Both the position numbers and the translations under genes were made by a program. The notes below the pieces were generated by a model. The model worked only from the letters and a program-made list of their open reading frames with translations, ran no database searches and was not told the origin of the DNA. Below are positions 1 through 5,928 of a stretch of DNA of 6,139 nt, piece after piece. The stretch is taken from positions 1 to 6,139 of the forward strand of contig USMR01000059.1 in the NCBI GenBank assembly GCA_900555815.1. Reading direction: 5' to 3'. The stretch's first letter is position 1. The number at the start of each line of letters is the position of its first letter. Source of the stretch: an uncultured Collinsella sp. GTDB taxonomy: Bacteria > Actinomycetota > Coriobacteriia > Coriobacteriales > Coriobacteriaceae.

Positions 1-791
1 GCATGCGCGAAGCCTGCGATAGTGGAGTCACCAGAGCCCGTTGCGTTAACGGCAGGGATATCGGGCGTCTTTGCGCGGAACGCACGGCCATTGTGGAAGC
101 CAACGGAGCCGGCAGCGCCCATGGACACGACGACCCAGGGGATATCGGAGAAGCGGGCATCAGAGGCGAGCGCGGCGCGGAGCTCGTCCACATCGTCGGT
201 GGTAAAGCTCGTGCCCAGAAGGCCGTTGATCTCGGTCAGGTTAGGCTTGACCAACTCGGGCTTAATTTCGGACTTAAGGGCGGCCTCGAGCGAAGCACCC
301 GAGGTATCGAGCAGCACCTTGGCGCCGGCGTTCTCGGCAATGCCCGTGATCTTGGCATAGTAGTCCGCCTCGACACCGCGGGGCAGAGAACCCGAAATGG
401 TGACGACGTCGGCCTTGCCCGCAAGCTCAGTAAACTTGGCGGTAAAGGCATCGAGTTCCTCGGGGGCAATTGTCGGGCCACTCTCGAGCAGCTCGGTCTG
501 GTTGCCGGCGTGGAGGATGTTGAGGCAAATGCGAGTCTCGCCCTTGATGGGCACAAAATCATTCTTAATGCCGTTGGCATCCATGAGCTCAGCCATGTAG
601 GCGCCCATGTGGCCGCCGAGCAGACCGGTTGCCACAACGTCGTCGCCCAGCTGACCCAGCACACGGGCCACGTTGAGGCCCTTGCCGCCGGCGGTCTTTT
701 CGGGCGTCACGCGGTTGACGTCGTCGATAACGAGCTCATCGAGCTGATAGCGCGTATCAACAGACGGGTTCATCGTAACGGTGAGGATCAT
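1..791 (-). CDS. lacC: Tagatose-6-phosphate kinase, PfkB family (3' end outside window)
   Basis: This is a cytoplasmic sugar kinase that would phosphorylate tagatose-6-phosphate to tagatose-1,6-bisphosphate with ATP, the step before aldolase cleavage in galactosamine and tagatose catabolism. The first 263 residues are present and about 45 are missing against a usual length near 310. The N-terminus MILTVTMNPSVDTRY, the PfkB signature AGGKGLNVAR (residues 34-43), the KGETR stretch (83-87) and NATGSGDS (249-256, with D255 as the expected catalytic base) agree closely with LacC as I remember it, better than with FruK. The ATG at 789-791 has AAGGAG six bases upstream. The gene follows the LacX-like epimerase by 59 bp with no terminator, so the two are probably cotranscribed. 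The nearby agaS, whose product supplies tagatose-6-phosphate, supports the substrate. The alternative is 1-phosphofructokinase. Confidence 0.88.
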   Translation of the reverse strand, partial: MILTVTMNPSVDTRYQLDELVIDDVNRVTPEKTAGGKGLNVARVLGQLGDDVVATGLLGGHMGAYMAELMDANGIKNDFVPIKGETRICLNILHAGNQTELLESGPTIAPEELDAFTAKFTELAGKADVVTISGSLPRGVEADYYAKITGIAENAGAKVLLDTSGASLEAALKSEIKPELVKPNLTEINGLLGTSFTTDDVDELRAALASDARFSDIPWVVVSMGAAGSVGFHNGRAFRAKTPDIPAVNATGSGDSTIAGFAH

Positions 792-796
792 TTTTA

Positions 797-819
797 GCTC
801 CTTATCTCGCAGGCTCCTT
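797..819 (-). repeat. Direct repeat AAGGAGC in the lacX-lacC gap
   Basis: The minus strand carries AAGGAGC twice, at 797-803 and 813-819, 16 bases apart. The copy nearest lacC is its ribosome binding site, six bases from the ATG. The other has no start codon at a usable distance. The outer copy lies in an imperfect stem formed by TCGC-AGGC and GCCT-CGCGA around 807-830, with one bulged base and no T-tract, so it is not a terminator. Confidence 0.5.
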
Positions 820-850
820 GTGCCTCGCGATACGAGTCGACAAAACGGAA

Positions 851-1732
851 TTACAGAATCTCAATCGTGAACGAGCGAACGACGGTCTCCTTGGGCTTGG
901 CGACAAGGCAGCCGCGCTTATGCTCAAGCACGTCGTCCTCATCGGAGCAGGTCGAGAGACCGCCCCAAGGCTCAACCGCCACAAAATCGCCCTCGGGCTT
1001 GCTCCACACAATGAGATATGGGAATCCCTCAAAGCTCAGGCGGACGCCCTTGTCCTCGCCCTTTTTGGAAAGCGTGACCTGACGGCTCTCGAGCACGTCA
1101 AAGATGGTCTCCGCAAAATCGAAGAGCTCGTGCGACAGGGGCAGCGTCTTTCCCACCATGGGGTTCTTGGAGCGATTGGTCACGTCAATCAAGCCAGTCG
1201 AGGGGACGGCAGTGCAAAGCTCAGCAGCCTCGTCCTTCTCAAAGCGCAGCTCGTAGTCCGTATAGGCCTCGCCCTCATCGAGCGGACACCTAAATCCGGG
1301 ATGACCGCCAATAAAGAACGGCATGTCCTCGGTGCCCTCGTTGGTGACCTCGTAGGAAACGCGCACGGCAGCGTCCTCGAGCGTATAGCGGGCGACAAGC
1401 TTAAACGGATACGGATAATCGCTCAGCAGCGCGGCGTTATCCTCCGAAGCCAGGCACATCGCCAGCTCGTTCTCGCTCTGGCTCAGCAGCTTCCACTCCT
1501 GTTTGCGCGCAAACCCATGGCGAGCGAGCTTTACATGATGCCCGGCAAACGTCATGGCGTTGTTATCGCGCAAGCCTCCGCAAATCGGGAAGCAAATCGG
1601 TGCCTGGCCGGACCACACGGCGGGATCGCCCTGCCACAGATACTCGCGACCTCCGGCCTCGATCGAGGTAAACGAACCACCAGCCGTGGACACCTTAATA
1701 GAAATCGAATCGTTGGAGAGAGCGTATTCCAT
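851..1732 (-). CDS. lacX: Aldose 1-epimerase family protein, LacX type
   Basis: The 293-residue product is a galactose-mutarotase-like beta-sandwich protein, expected to interconvert alpha and beta anomers of a hexose or hexose phosphate in the cytoplasm. Catalytic-type residues are visible: H72 in RHGFAR, H144 in GGHPGF (the likely general acid) and E254 in VAVEPWGG (the likely general base). The length fits the LacX branch, which is shorter than classical GalM. The ATG at 1730-1732 is chosen because AAAGGA lies six bases upstream. An in-frame TTG at 1768 would add 12 residues unlike the family and has no ribosome binding site. It lies directly upstream of lacC, recalling lac operons where lacX travels with lacC. 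The exact sugar is not evident from sequence; it could act on galactosamine or tagatose phosphates rather than free galactose. Confidence 0.85.
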   Translation of the reverse strand: MEYALSNDSISIKVSTAGGSFTSIEAGGREYLWQGDPAVWSGQAPICFPICGGLRDNNAMTFAGHHVKLARHGFARKQEWKLLSQSENELAMCLASEDNAALLSDYPYPFKLVARYTLEDAAVRVSYEVTNEGTEDMPFFIGGHPGFRCPLDEGEAYTDYELRFEKDEAAELCTAVPSTGLIDVTNRSKNPMVGKTLPLSHELFDFAETIFDVLESRQVTLSKKGEDKGVRLSFEGFPYLIVWSKPEGDFVAVEPWGGLSTCSDEDDVLEHKRGCLVAKPKETVVRSFTIEIL

Positions 1733-1738
1733 TGCCCA

Positions 1739-1744
1739 TCCTTT
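1739..1744 (-). promoter_or_regulatory. Ribosome binding site fixing the lacX start
   Basis: AAAGGA on the minus strand ends six bases before the ATG at 1730-1732. It favours this start over the upstream in-frame TTG at 1766-1768. I see no convincing sigma-70 promoter for lacX in 1733-1888. Confidence 0.7.
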
Positions 1745-1875
1745 CGAACAACTGCTTTTTGCTCGCAAGTACCCGTCTCGGCCCTAACCAAAGGACAAAC
1801 CCGCACGTTCATCGATGCGTCCGGTATCCCAGCCATGTAACGGGGTACCATACAGACATTGATGCAATTACAGCT

Positions 1876-1881
1876 GAAAGG
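1876..1881 (+). promoter_or_regulatory. Ribosome binding site fixing the flavodoxin start
   Basis: GAAAGG lies seven bases before the ATG at 1889. It supports a 194-residue protein rather than the 204-residue version beginning at the ATG at 1859. Confidence 0.7.
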
Positions 1882-1888
1882 CCTTCTT

Positions 1889-2473
1889 ATGCGAACCATC
1901 ATCCTCTACGCCTCGCGCCATCACGGCAATACGAAAAAGCTCGTGGACGCCATCGTCGAGGCGCACCCCGAGATCGATACCCTCGACGTGAAGTCACTCG
2001 GCAAAAACGAGTACCCCAACCTGCACGAATATCATCTAATCGGCGTCGCCACGGGCATCTATTACTCCGAGATCGACAAAGATATGGCACGCGTGCTCAC
2101 CAATGTGCTGCAGCCGCAGGACAAGGTGTTTGGCCTTATGACCTACGGTGGCAAAAACAAGTGGTACGGCAAGGATATCGATGGCATCTGCCGCATGAGG
2201 CAGGCCATCTTTATGGGTGTCTACGGCTGCCCCGGCTTTGATACGTGGGGGCCGTTCAAACTCGCCGGCGGTGTCCAAAAGGGACACCCGACCGCTGAGG
2301 AAATTAAGGGCGCCGTCGACTTCTTCGACAAGATCGAAGACGAATATGGCGATATCATCGTCGAAGAGTACGCCAAGCGCGAGAAGCGTCTAGCCTACGA
2401 GAAGGAGCATCCTGCGGGAGGTCTTGTGGCCGGCGTCAAGCGCACGGCAAAGAAGATCGCTAACAAGCTGTAA
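1889..2473 (+). CDS. Flavodoxin-family protein
   Basis: This 194-residue protein has a flavodoxin-like alpha/beta fold and probably binds FMN for cytoplasmic electron transfer or a reductase role. The beta1 strand MRTIILYAS runs straight into SRHHGNT (residues 9-15), which matches the FMN phosphate-binding loop S/T-x-x-x-G-N-T. Later landmarks are GLMTYGGKN (82-90) and VYGCPGFDTWGPF (111-123), a conserved-looking block near where isoalloxazine-contacting loops lie. The last ~20 residues are rich in Lys and Arg (KRTAKKIANKL), forming a basic tail after the fold. The ATG at 1889 is chosen over the in-frame ATG at 1859 because GAAAGG sits seven bases upstream and flavodoxin homology starts there. 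It is the only plus-strand gene, diverging from lacX and converging on nagA, so it is probably a separate transcription unit. The partner is unknown. Confidence 0.8.
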   Translation: MRTIILYASRHHGNTKKLVDAIVEAHPEIDTLDVKSLGKNEYPNLHEYHLIGVATGIYYSEIDKDMARVLTNVLQPQDKVFGLMTYGGKNKWYGKDIDGICRMRQAIFMGVYGCPGFDTWGPFKLAGGVQKGHPTAEEIKGAVDFFDKIEDEYGDIIVEEYAKREKRLAYEKEHPAGGLVAGVKRTAKKIANKL

Positions 2474-2504
2474 TTGTGAAGGTACTTTTGAGCGTTTAAC
2501 CCAT

Positions 2505-2541
2505 ACGGCGGGTCCGAGCAGATTCGGGCCCGCCGTTTTTT
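2505..2541 (+). terminator. Intrinsic terminator of the flavodoxin gene
   Basis: ACGGCGGG (2505-2512) pairs with CCCGCCGT (2529-2536). A T-G wobble (2513/2528), CCG/CGG and A/T pairs extend the stem to 12 steps around a six-base loop at 2518-2523. A run of six T (2536-2541) follows on the plus strand. On the minus strand the same hairpin lies just past the nagA stop but has no T-run after it, so it looks one-directional, although it could still stabilise the nagA mRNA 3' end. Confidence 0.9.
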
Positions 2542-2547
2542 CTATCG

Positions 2548-3717
2548 TTACTCGGTAAAGGCGTTGCCGACGCTCTGACCGCCAACATACGTCTCGACGA
2601 GGGTGAGCTCATGGTCGAACACGACAAAGTCGGCATCGTGACCCGGCATGATGCTGCCGCACTTATCCTCGATGTGCGCAGAGCGAGCCGGCACCTCGGT
2701 TGCCATGCGAATGGCGATATCGGCGCTGGCGATGCCCCAGTCGACGATATTCTTGACGCCCTGGGCAAGCGTGAGCACCGAGCCGGCAATGCTCTTGCCG
2801 TCGGCGAGCCAGCACAGGTTGTCCTTCATGATGACGTCCATGCCGCCACTGGTGTAGCTGCCCTCGGGCATGCCGCCGCAGCCAAGGCAGTCGGTGATGA
2901 GCACCGTATGCTGCCAGCCCTTTGCCTGCAGCAGCGCCTTGATGGCAGCGGGGTTTACGTGTTTGCCATCACAGATGATCTCGGCGTAGGTCTCGGGCGT
3001 GGACATGGCAGCACCCACGACACCGGGCTCACGGTGATGCAGCCCGCGCTGGCCGTTATAGGTATGCGTAAAGCAGCTGGCACCGGCGTTGATGGCGGCG
3101 ATGCACTCATCGTAGGTGGCGTCGGAGTGACCGATGCTGGTCACGACGCCATTGGCGTTCAGAGCAGCCGCATAAGCAGCGGCACCGTCGCGCTCGGCCG
3201 CCATGGCGCTCTTAACGATGCGACCACCCGCAGCCTCCTGCCACTGGTCGAAGACCTCCTCGGAGGGATCGATCAGGTAAGCGGGGTTCTGCGCGCCCAC
3301 ATGCTTCATGGTAAAGAAAGGGCCCTCCAGGTAGATGCCCTGAATGCGAGCACCGCAGAAGTCGGGGCCGCGACCCTCGTCCGCCTGGGCGATAGCGGCG
3401 CAGGCGTCCTTGATCTGCTCGACGCCATCAGTGAACGTCGTGGGCAGCCAGCTGGTGGTACCGCGACGGGCGAGCTCGGTCGAGCTGATATCGATGCCCT
3501 CGGGATCGTTATCGGTAGTTGAGTGGTTGTAGAAGCCATGGATGTGAGTATCGACCATACCCGGCGCGATCCACGATCCCGTGTAGTCCTTAATCTCGCA
3601 AGAGGGCTCGTCGGCCTGCCAGGCGCCAAAGACGCCATCCTCGACCATAAGATAGCCGCCCAGTTGCGGGCCTGCCGGCAAGAAGAACTTGTCAGCCTTA
3701 ATTGCGTACGTGCTCAT
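2548..3717 (-). CDS. nagA: N-acetylglucosamine/N-acetylgalactosamine-6-phosphate deacetylase
   Basis: This 389-residue amidohydrolase is a cytoplasmic TIM-barrel enzyme that removes acetate from GlcNAc-6-P or GalNAc-6-P. Metal-ligand motifs appear in order: DTHIHG (H58, H60), YLEGPFF (E131), SIGHSDATYDE (H197), THTYNG (H218) and LITDCLG (D276, the expected catalytic acid/base). HHREPGVVGAAM (227-238) and DGKHV (250-254) are also typical. The presence of HxH suggests a site able to hold two metals, as in Bacillus-type rather than E. coli-type enzymes. Unusual are HTYNGQRG, where HLFNAM is common, and TDCLGCGG, where TDAM is common. The ATG at 3715-3717 is used because AAGGAG is five bases away. 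Its place after agaS and near lacC suggests GalNAc-6-P as the physiological substrate (AgaA role), but specificity cannot be read from the sequence. Confidence 0.92.
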   Translation of the reverse strand: MSTYAIKADKFFLPAGPQLGGYLMVEDGVFGAWQADEPSCEIKDYTGSWIAPGMVDTHIHGFYNHSTTDNDPEGIDISSTELARRGTTSWLPTTFTDGVEQIKDACAAIAQADEGRGPDFCGARIQGIYLEGPFFTMKHVGAQNPAYLIDPSEEVFDQWQEAAGGRIVKSAMAAERDGAAAYAAALNANGVVTSIGHSDATYDECIAAINAGASCFTHTYNGQRGLHHREPGVVGAAMSTPETYAEIICDGKHVNPAAIKALLQAKGWQHTVLITDCLGCGGMPEGSYTSGGMDVIMKDNLCWLADGKSIAGSVLTLAQGVKNIVDWGIASADIAIRMATEVPARSAHIEDKCGSIMPGHDADFVVFDHELTLVETYVGGQSVGNAFTE

Positions 3718-3722
3718 ATGCA

Positions 3723-3728
3723 CTCCTT
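3723..3728 (-). promoter_or_regulatory. Ribosome binding site deciding the nagA start
   Basis: AAGGAG on the minus strand lies five bases before the ATG at 3715-3717. An in-frame GTG at 3721-3723 begins on the last base of this motif, so it could not use it. The ATG is therefore the start. Confidence 0.8.
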
Positions 3729-3756
3729 GCTTCTAAAGCAGTTGACTGTGGTGATG

Positions 3757-3762
3757 CTTATA
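3757..3762 (-). promoter_or_regulatory. Possible -10 element for nagA (weak)
   Basis: TATAAG on the minus strand lies about 40 bases before the nagA ATG, at a reasonable distance for a promoter downstream of the agaS terminator. At 17-base spacing the -35 would be CTTTTT inside the terminator tail, a poor match, and TTGTTT is only 13 bases away. The element may be chance, or may need an activator. Confidence 0.25.
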
Positions 3763-3774
3763 CCCAGCACACGT

Positions 3775-3816
3775 AAAACAAAAAGCGCCCGCCCGCCGTT
3801 ATGAGCGGACGGGCGC
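3775..3816 (-). terminator. Intrinsic terminator after agaS
   Basis: On the minus strand a GC-rich stem of 12 positions with one mismatch joins 3805-3816 to 3785-3796 around an eight-base loop. TTTTTGTTTT (3775-3784) follows. It begins about 18 bases past the agaS stop codon (3835-3837) and stands between agaS and nagA. It should end most agaS transcripts or set the agaS:nagA ratio through partial read-through. Confidence 0.85.
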
Positions 3817-3834
3817 CCTTACAGGGGGACGCGA

Positions 3835-5001
3835 TTAAGCGGTGAAGGGGTGAATCGTCACGCCCTTAACCACGCGGTTGACCGTGCCGGTGGGGCTCGG
3901 CGTATCGGGCGTGTTGCCCACGCGCACGGAGTTGAGCAGGCTGATAGCCTGGGCAAACATCACGAACGGCAGAGCAAGGTAGCCCTCGGGAAGTGCCTCG
4001 TAGCCCTTAAAGGTGAAGGACTCACCCTCATAGACGGTGGCACCTTCCTGCTGAACGGCGACGGTGTGCTGAGCGATCTTGTCGCCACCGATCTCGTTGA
4101 GGATGTCGATGTCGTACTGACGGGTGTAGGCGTCGTTGTTGACGAACACGAAGACGAGCGTCTTATCGTCGACGAAGGACTTGGGTCCGTGACGATAGCC
4201 CATGGAAGTGTCGTAAGAAGTGGCAACCAGGCCGTGAGCAAGCTCGAGAATCTTAAGCTGGCTCTCCTGAGCAAGGCCGCCAAAGGAGCCGGAGCCCAGG
4301 TAGGTCACGCGGTTGAAGTCGCCAGCGAGGTAATCGGCGTCCTCGGACTCGCGAGCGATAACCTCCTCGCCCATCTTGGCGATGGTCTCGACCCACTCGG
4401 CCTTCTGCTCGTCAGAGGCAGTGTCGAAAATAAGGGTGGAGAGCAGGGTCATGCAGGAATAAGAACCGGTCATGGCGAAGCCCTTGTCGTTGGCGCGCGG
4501 AATGAGCAGCGTCAGCGCATTGGGATCATCGGCAGACTCGACGGCGAGCTTGCCCTCGGGAGCGCAGGTGATGTTGAGGAACTTGACGTTGTGGACGAGC
4601 TCCTTGGCAACGGCAACGGCGGCAAGGCTCTCGGGGCTGTTGCCAGAGCGGGCAAAGGAAACCACGAGCGTGGGATCCTCGGCGCGCAGGAAATCGCGCG
4701 GAGCGCTCACGATGTCGGTCGTGGCGATGGGCTTAAAGTCGTAGAGATCAGTGTTGCCAGCGTGACGCAGGTACGGGGCGCAGGTATCGCCAACGTAGTC
4801 GGACGTACCGGCACCGGTGAAGACAACGGACAGACGGCCCTCGCCCATAGCACGAGCCTCGGCCAGGAAGGCCTCGATGGCCTCCTTGTTCTCGCGATAG
4901 ATGTTGAGCGTATCACGCCAAAGCTCGGGCTGCTGAGCAATCTCGGCCGTGGTGATCTGGGCGCCGAGCTCGGTGAGCTCCTCGACACTCTTCTCGAACA
5001 T
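3835..5001 (-). CDS. agaS: Galactosamine-6-phosphate deaminase/isomerase, SIS family
   Basis: The 388-residue protein has two SIS (sugar isomerase) domains and is expected to convert D-galactosamine-6-phosphate to tagatose-6-phosphate plus ammonia in the cytoplasm. The first SIS domain (about 50-200) shows FTGAGTSDYVGD (61-72), a sugar-phosphate loop, and SFARSGNSPES (115-125), the Ser-rich phosphate-binding motif. The second (about 225-365) shows LGSGSFGGLAQES (235-247) and YRHGPKSF (269-276), whose H271 matches the His of the HGP loop in GlmS-type isomerases. The length is typical of AgaS. The ATG at 4999-5001 is preceded by AGAGG eight bases away. It lies downstream of the GntR gene with its own promoter and operator, and a terminator follows. 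A GlmS-like or GlcN-6-P-directed role is the alternative, but overall layout and nearby lacC favour AgaS. Confidence 0.9.
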   Translation of the reverse strand: MFEKSVEELTELGAQITTAEIAQQPELWRDTLNIYRENKEAIEAFLAEARAMGEGRLSVVFTGAGTSDYVGDTCAPYLRHAGNTDLYDFKPIATTDIVSAPRDFLRAEDPTLVVSFARSGNSPESLAAVAVAKELVHNVKFLNITCAPEGKLAVESADDPNALTLLIPRANDKGFAMTGSYSCMTLLSTLIFDTASDEQKAEWVETIAKMGEEVIARESEDADYLAGDFNRVTYLGSGSFGGLAQESQLKILELAHGLVATSYDTSMGYRHGPKSFVDDKTLVFVFVNNDAYTRQYDIDILNEIGGDKIAQHTVAVQQEGATVYEGESFTFKGYEALPEGYLALPFVMFAQAISLLNSVRVGNTPDTPSPTGTVNRVVKGVTIHPFTA

Positions 5002-5040
5002 TTCTAATACCTCTCTCTAGAAGTAATCCTCTGACGTGCA

Positions 5041-5069
5041 ATTATACACTTCGGTTGGTTATCTGGTAG
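5041..5069 (-). promoter_or_regulatory. agaS promoter with consensus -10
   Basis: On the minus strand a perfect TATAAT lies at 5041-5046. With a 17-base spacer the -35 hexamer is CTACCA (5064-5069), matching TTGACA at only three of six positions. Transcription would begin near 5034, giving a leader of about 33 bases. The weak -35 lies inside the operator palindrome, so a bound repressor would block RNA polymerase. Confidence 0.65.
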
Positions 5070-5076
5070 TAACCAG
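5063..5076. promoter_or_regulatory. Putative GntR/HutC (NagR/DasR-like) operator
   Basis: CTGGTAGTAACCAG has perfect five-base arms around AGTA and contains TGGT-N4-ACCA, the half-site arrangement of NagR/DasR operators (remembered consensus near ACTGGTCTAGACCAGT). On the minus strand it reads ACTGGTTACTACCAGA with flanks. A second TGGTTA at 5056-5061 can also face TAACCA at 5070-5075, so an extra half-site is available. It overlaps the agaS -35 and lies 40 bp past the end of the HutC-type regulator gene, the natural candidate to bind it. Confidence 0.6.
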
Positions 5077-5115
5077 TTAAATGCAAAGAACCACCATATG
5101 GAAACGATGCGGACA

Positions 5116-5847
5116 CTAGTTGCTACGCTGGTGGTAAACCTTGTATTTAAACTGATCGGCACGAGCAACCGAGAGTGTATACTCCACAACCTCGTTTGAC
5201 TCGTTATACGTAGTCCTGACCAAATCGAGCACAGGCGAGCCCTCGACAATTCCCAAAAGGTGGGCGTCGGTGGGACGGGCTATGCTCGCATAGAACTCCT
5301 CTTCGGCCACGCGAATCTTTTGCTGAAAGTCTTGCTCAATCACATCGTAAAGCGGCTTACGCTCCAGCAGTGGTCGCTTTAGGGACAGAAATTGACGAAC
5401 CGGTAGATAGCTGCGTTCGACCATCATGGGCATGTTATCGGCAGAACGAAGGCGCTTAAGCTTAAAAATGCGATCACCGATACGCAATCCCATATGCTCG
5501 GCCAGATTCTTATCGGCCTCCATCTCGCAAAACTCGAGAATCGTGGTCTCGGGGTCGCGACCCATCGCGCGCATCTGCTCAGTAAAGCTGTAGGACTGCA
5601 TAAGATTGGTTGCTTTTGCCGAACGGTCGGTCACAAAGGTACCGCGACCGTGCTGCCGAACCACCAGTCCTAAACGCTCCAGTTCCTGCAGAGCCAGGCG
5701 TACCGTAGTGCGCGAGAGACCATAGCGCTCCGAAAGTTCGCGCTCGGAAGGAATCATGTCACCGGCGCGATATTCATGGTCGATCTTTTCGGTCAGAATA
5801 TCGACCAGCTGATCGTACAGCGGTTGCTTACGCGCTCCGATCGCCAT
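5116..5847 (-). CDS. GntR-family (HutC subfamily) transcriptional regulator with UTRA domain
   Basis: This 243-residue protein is a likely repressor of the amino-sugar genes, released by a sugar phosphate. Residues 8-74 form the winged helix-turn-helix: YDQLVDILTEKI, then IPSERELSERYGLSRTTVR (32-50, with the recognition helix at about 45-55) and a wing at QHGRGTFV (65-72). Residues 90-240 form a UTRA effector domain. R132 and R134 in KRLRS and E144-R145-S146-Y147 lie where NagR/DasR proteins contact GlcN-6-P-type ligands, and VVEYTLSVARAD (220-231) is the usual C-terminal strand pair. The ATG at 5845-5847 has GGGAGG five bases upstream. It lies between a terminated PTS-like gene and agaS, next to a palindrome of NagR/DasR type. 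NagR- or GntR-type AgaR would both be fair names; I assign no symbol because the effector is unknown. Confidence 0.9.
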   Translation of the reverse strand: MAIGARKQPLYDQLVDILTEKIDHEYRAGDMIPSERELSERYGLSRTTVRLALQELERLGLVVRQHGRGTFVTDRSAKATNLMQSYSFTEQMRAMGRDPETTILEFCEMEADKNLAEHMGLRIGDRIFKLKRLRSADNMPMMVERSYLPVRQFLSLKRPLLERKPLYDVIEQDFQQKIRVAEEEFYASIARPTDAHLLGIVEGSPVLDLVRTTYNESNEVVEYTLSVARADQFKYKVYHQRSN

Positions 5848-5875
5848 CCTATCCTCCCTTTTGCTCGAATTCGGC

Positions 5876-5893
5876 TAACTACCTAGGGTGTTA
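5876..5893. repeat. Imperfect palindrome at the gntR transcription start
   Basis: TAACTACCTAGGGTGTTA is symmetric at seven of nine positions, centred on CCTAGG. It lies immediately downstream of the predicted gntR -10 and covers the expected start site, a usual place for an autoregulatory operator. It is not the same as the agaS site and lacks TGGT-N4-ACCA, so binding by the same regulator is uncertain. Confidence 0.35.
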
Positions 5894-5896
5894 AGC

Positions 5897-5926
5897 ATTA
5901 TCAGTCTGCCACACCCGAATCATCAA
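5897..5926 (-). promoter_or_regulatory. Predicted gntR promoter
   Basis: On the minus strand, TTGATG (5921-5926, four of six to consensus) and GATAAT (5897-5902, five of six) are separated by 18 bases. The predicted start is near 5889, leaving a leader of about 40 bases. It is just downstream of a terminator, consistent with an independent transcript for the regulator. Confidence 0.6.
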
Positions 5927-5928
5927 GA

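Noticed and set aside
3..797. A 264-codon plus-strand frame opposite lacC
   Set aside because: It is the codon-register mirror of lacC, which has PfkB signatures and a ribosome binding site. The antisense product shows no family features.
818..1840. A 340-codon plus-strand frame opposite lacX
   Set aside because: It mirrors a well-supported epimerase gene. The product has no recognisable domain and I see no ribosome binding site.
1823..1851. Possible promoter for the flavodoxin gene using TACCAT at 1846-1851
   Set aside because: At 17-base spacing the -35 would be GGTATC, which matches TTGACA at one position only. No better pair was found in 1733-1888.
1859..1888. Upstream ATG giving a ten-residue extension of the flavodoxin
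   Set aside because: No ribosome binding site at a usable distance, and the extension MMQLQLKGLL precedes the canonical beta1 strand; the ribosome binding site for the ATG at 1889 lies inside it.
2611..3522. A 303-codon plus-strand frame opposite nagA
   Set aside because: It mirrors a gene with all deacetylase metal motifs; low-complexity Gly/Ala/Val product.
3850..5007. A 385-codon open frame on the plus strand antisense to nearly all of agaS
   Set aside because: The opposite strand encodes a clear two-SIS-domain protein. The antisense product is a Gly/Val/Leu/Glu-rich string with no recognisable domain. Strong codon bias (few TTA, CTA and TCA codons in agaS) leaves the reverse frame open by chance.
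5094..5101. CCATATGG palindrome near the end of the regulator gene
   Set aside because: Eight bases with no extension on either side; too short to support as an operator beside the stronger site at 5063-5076.
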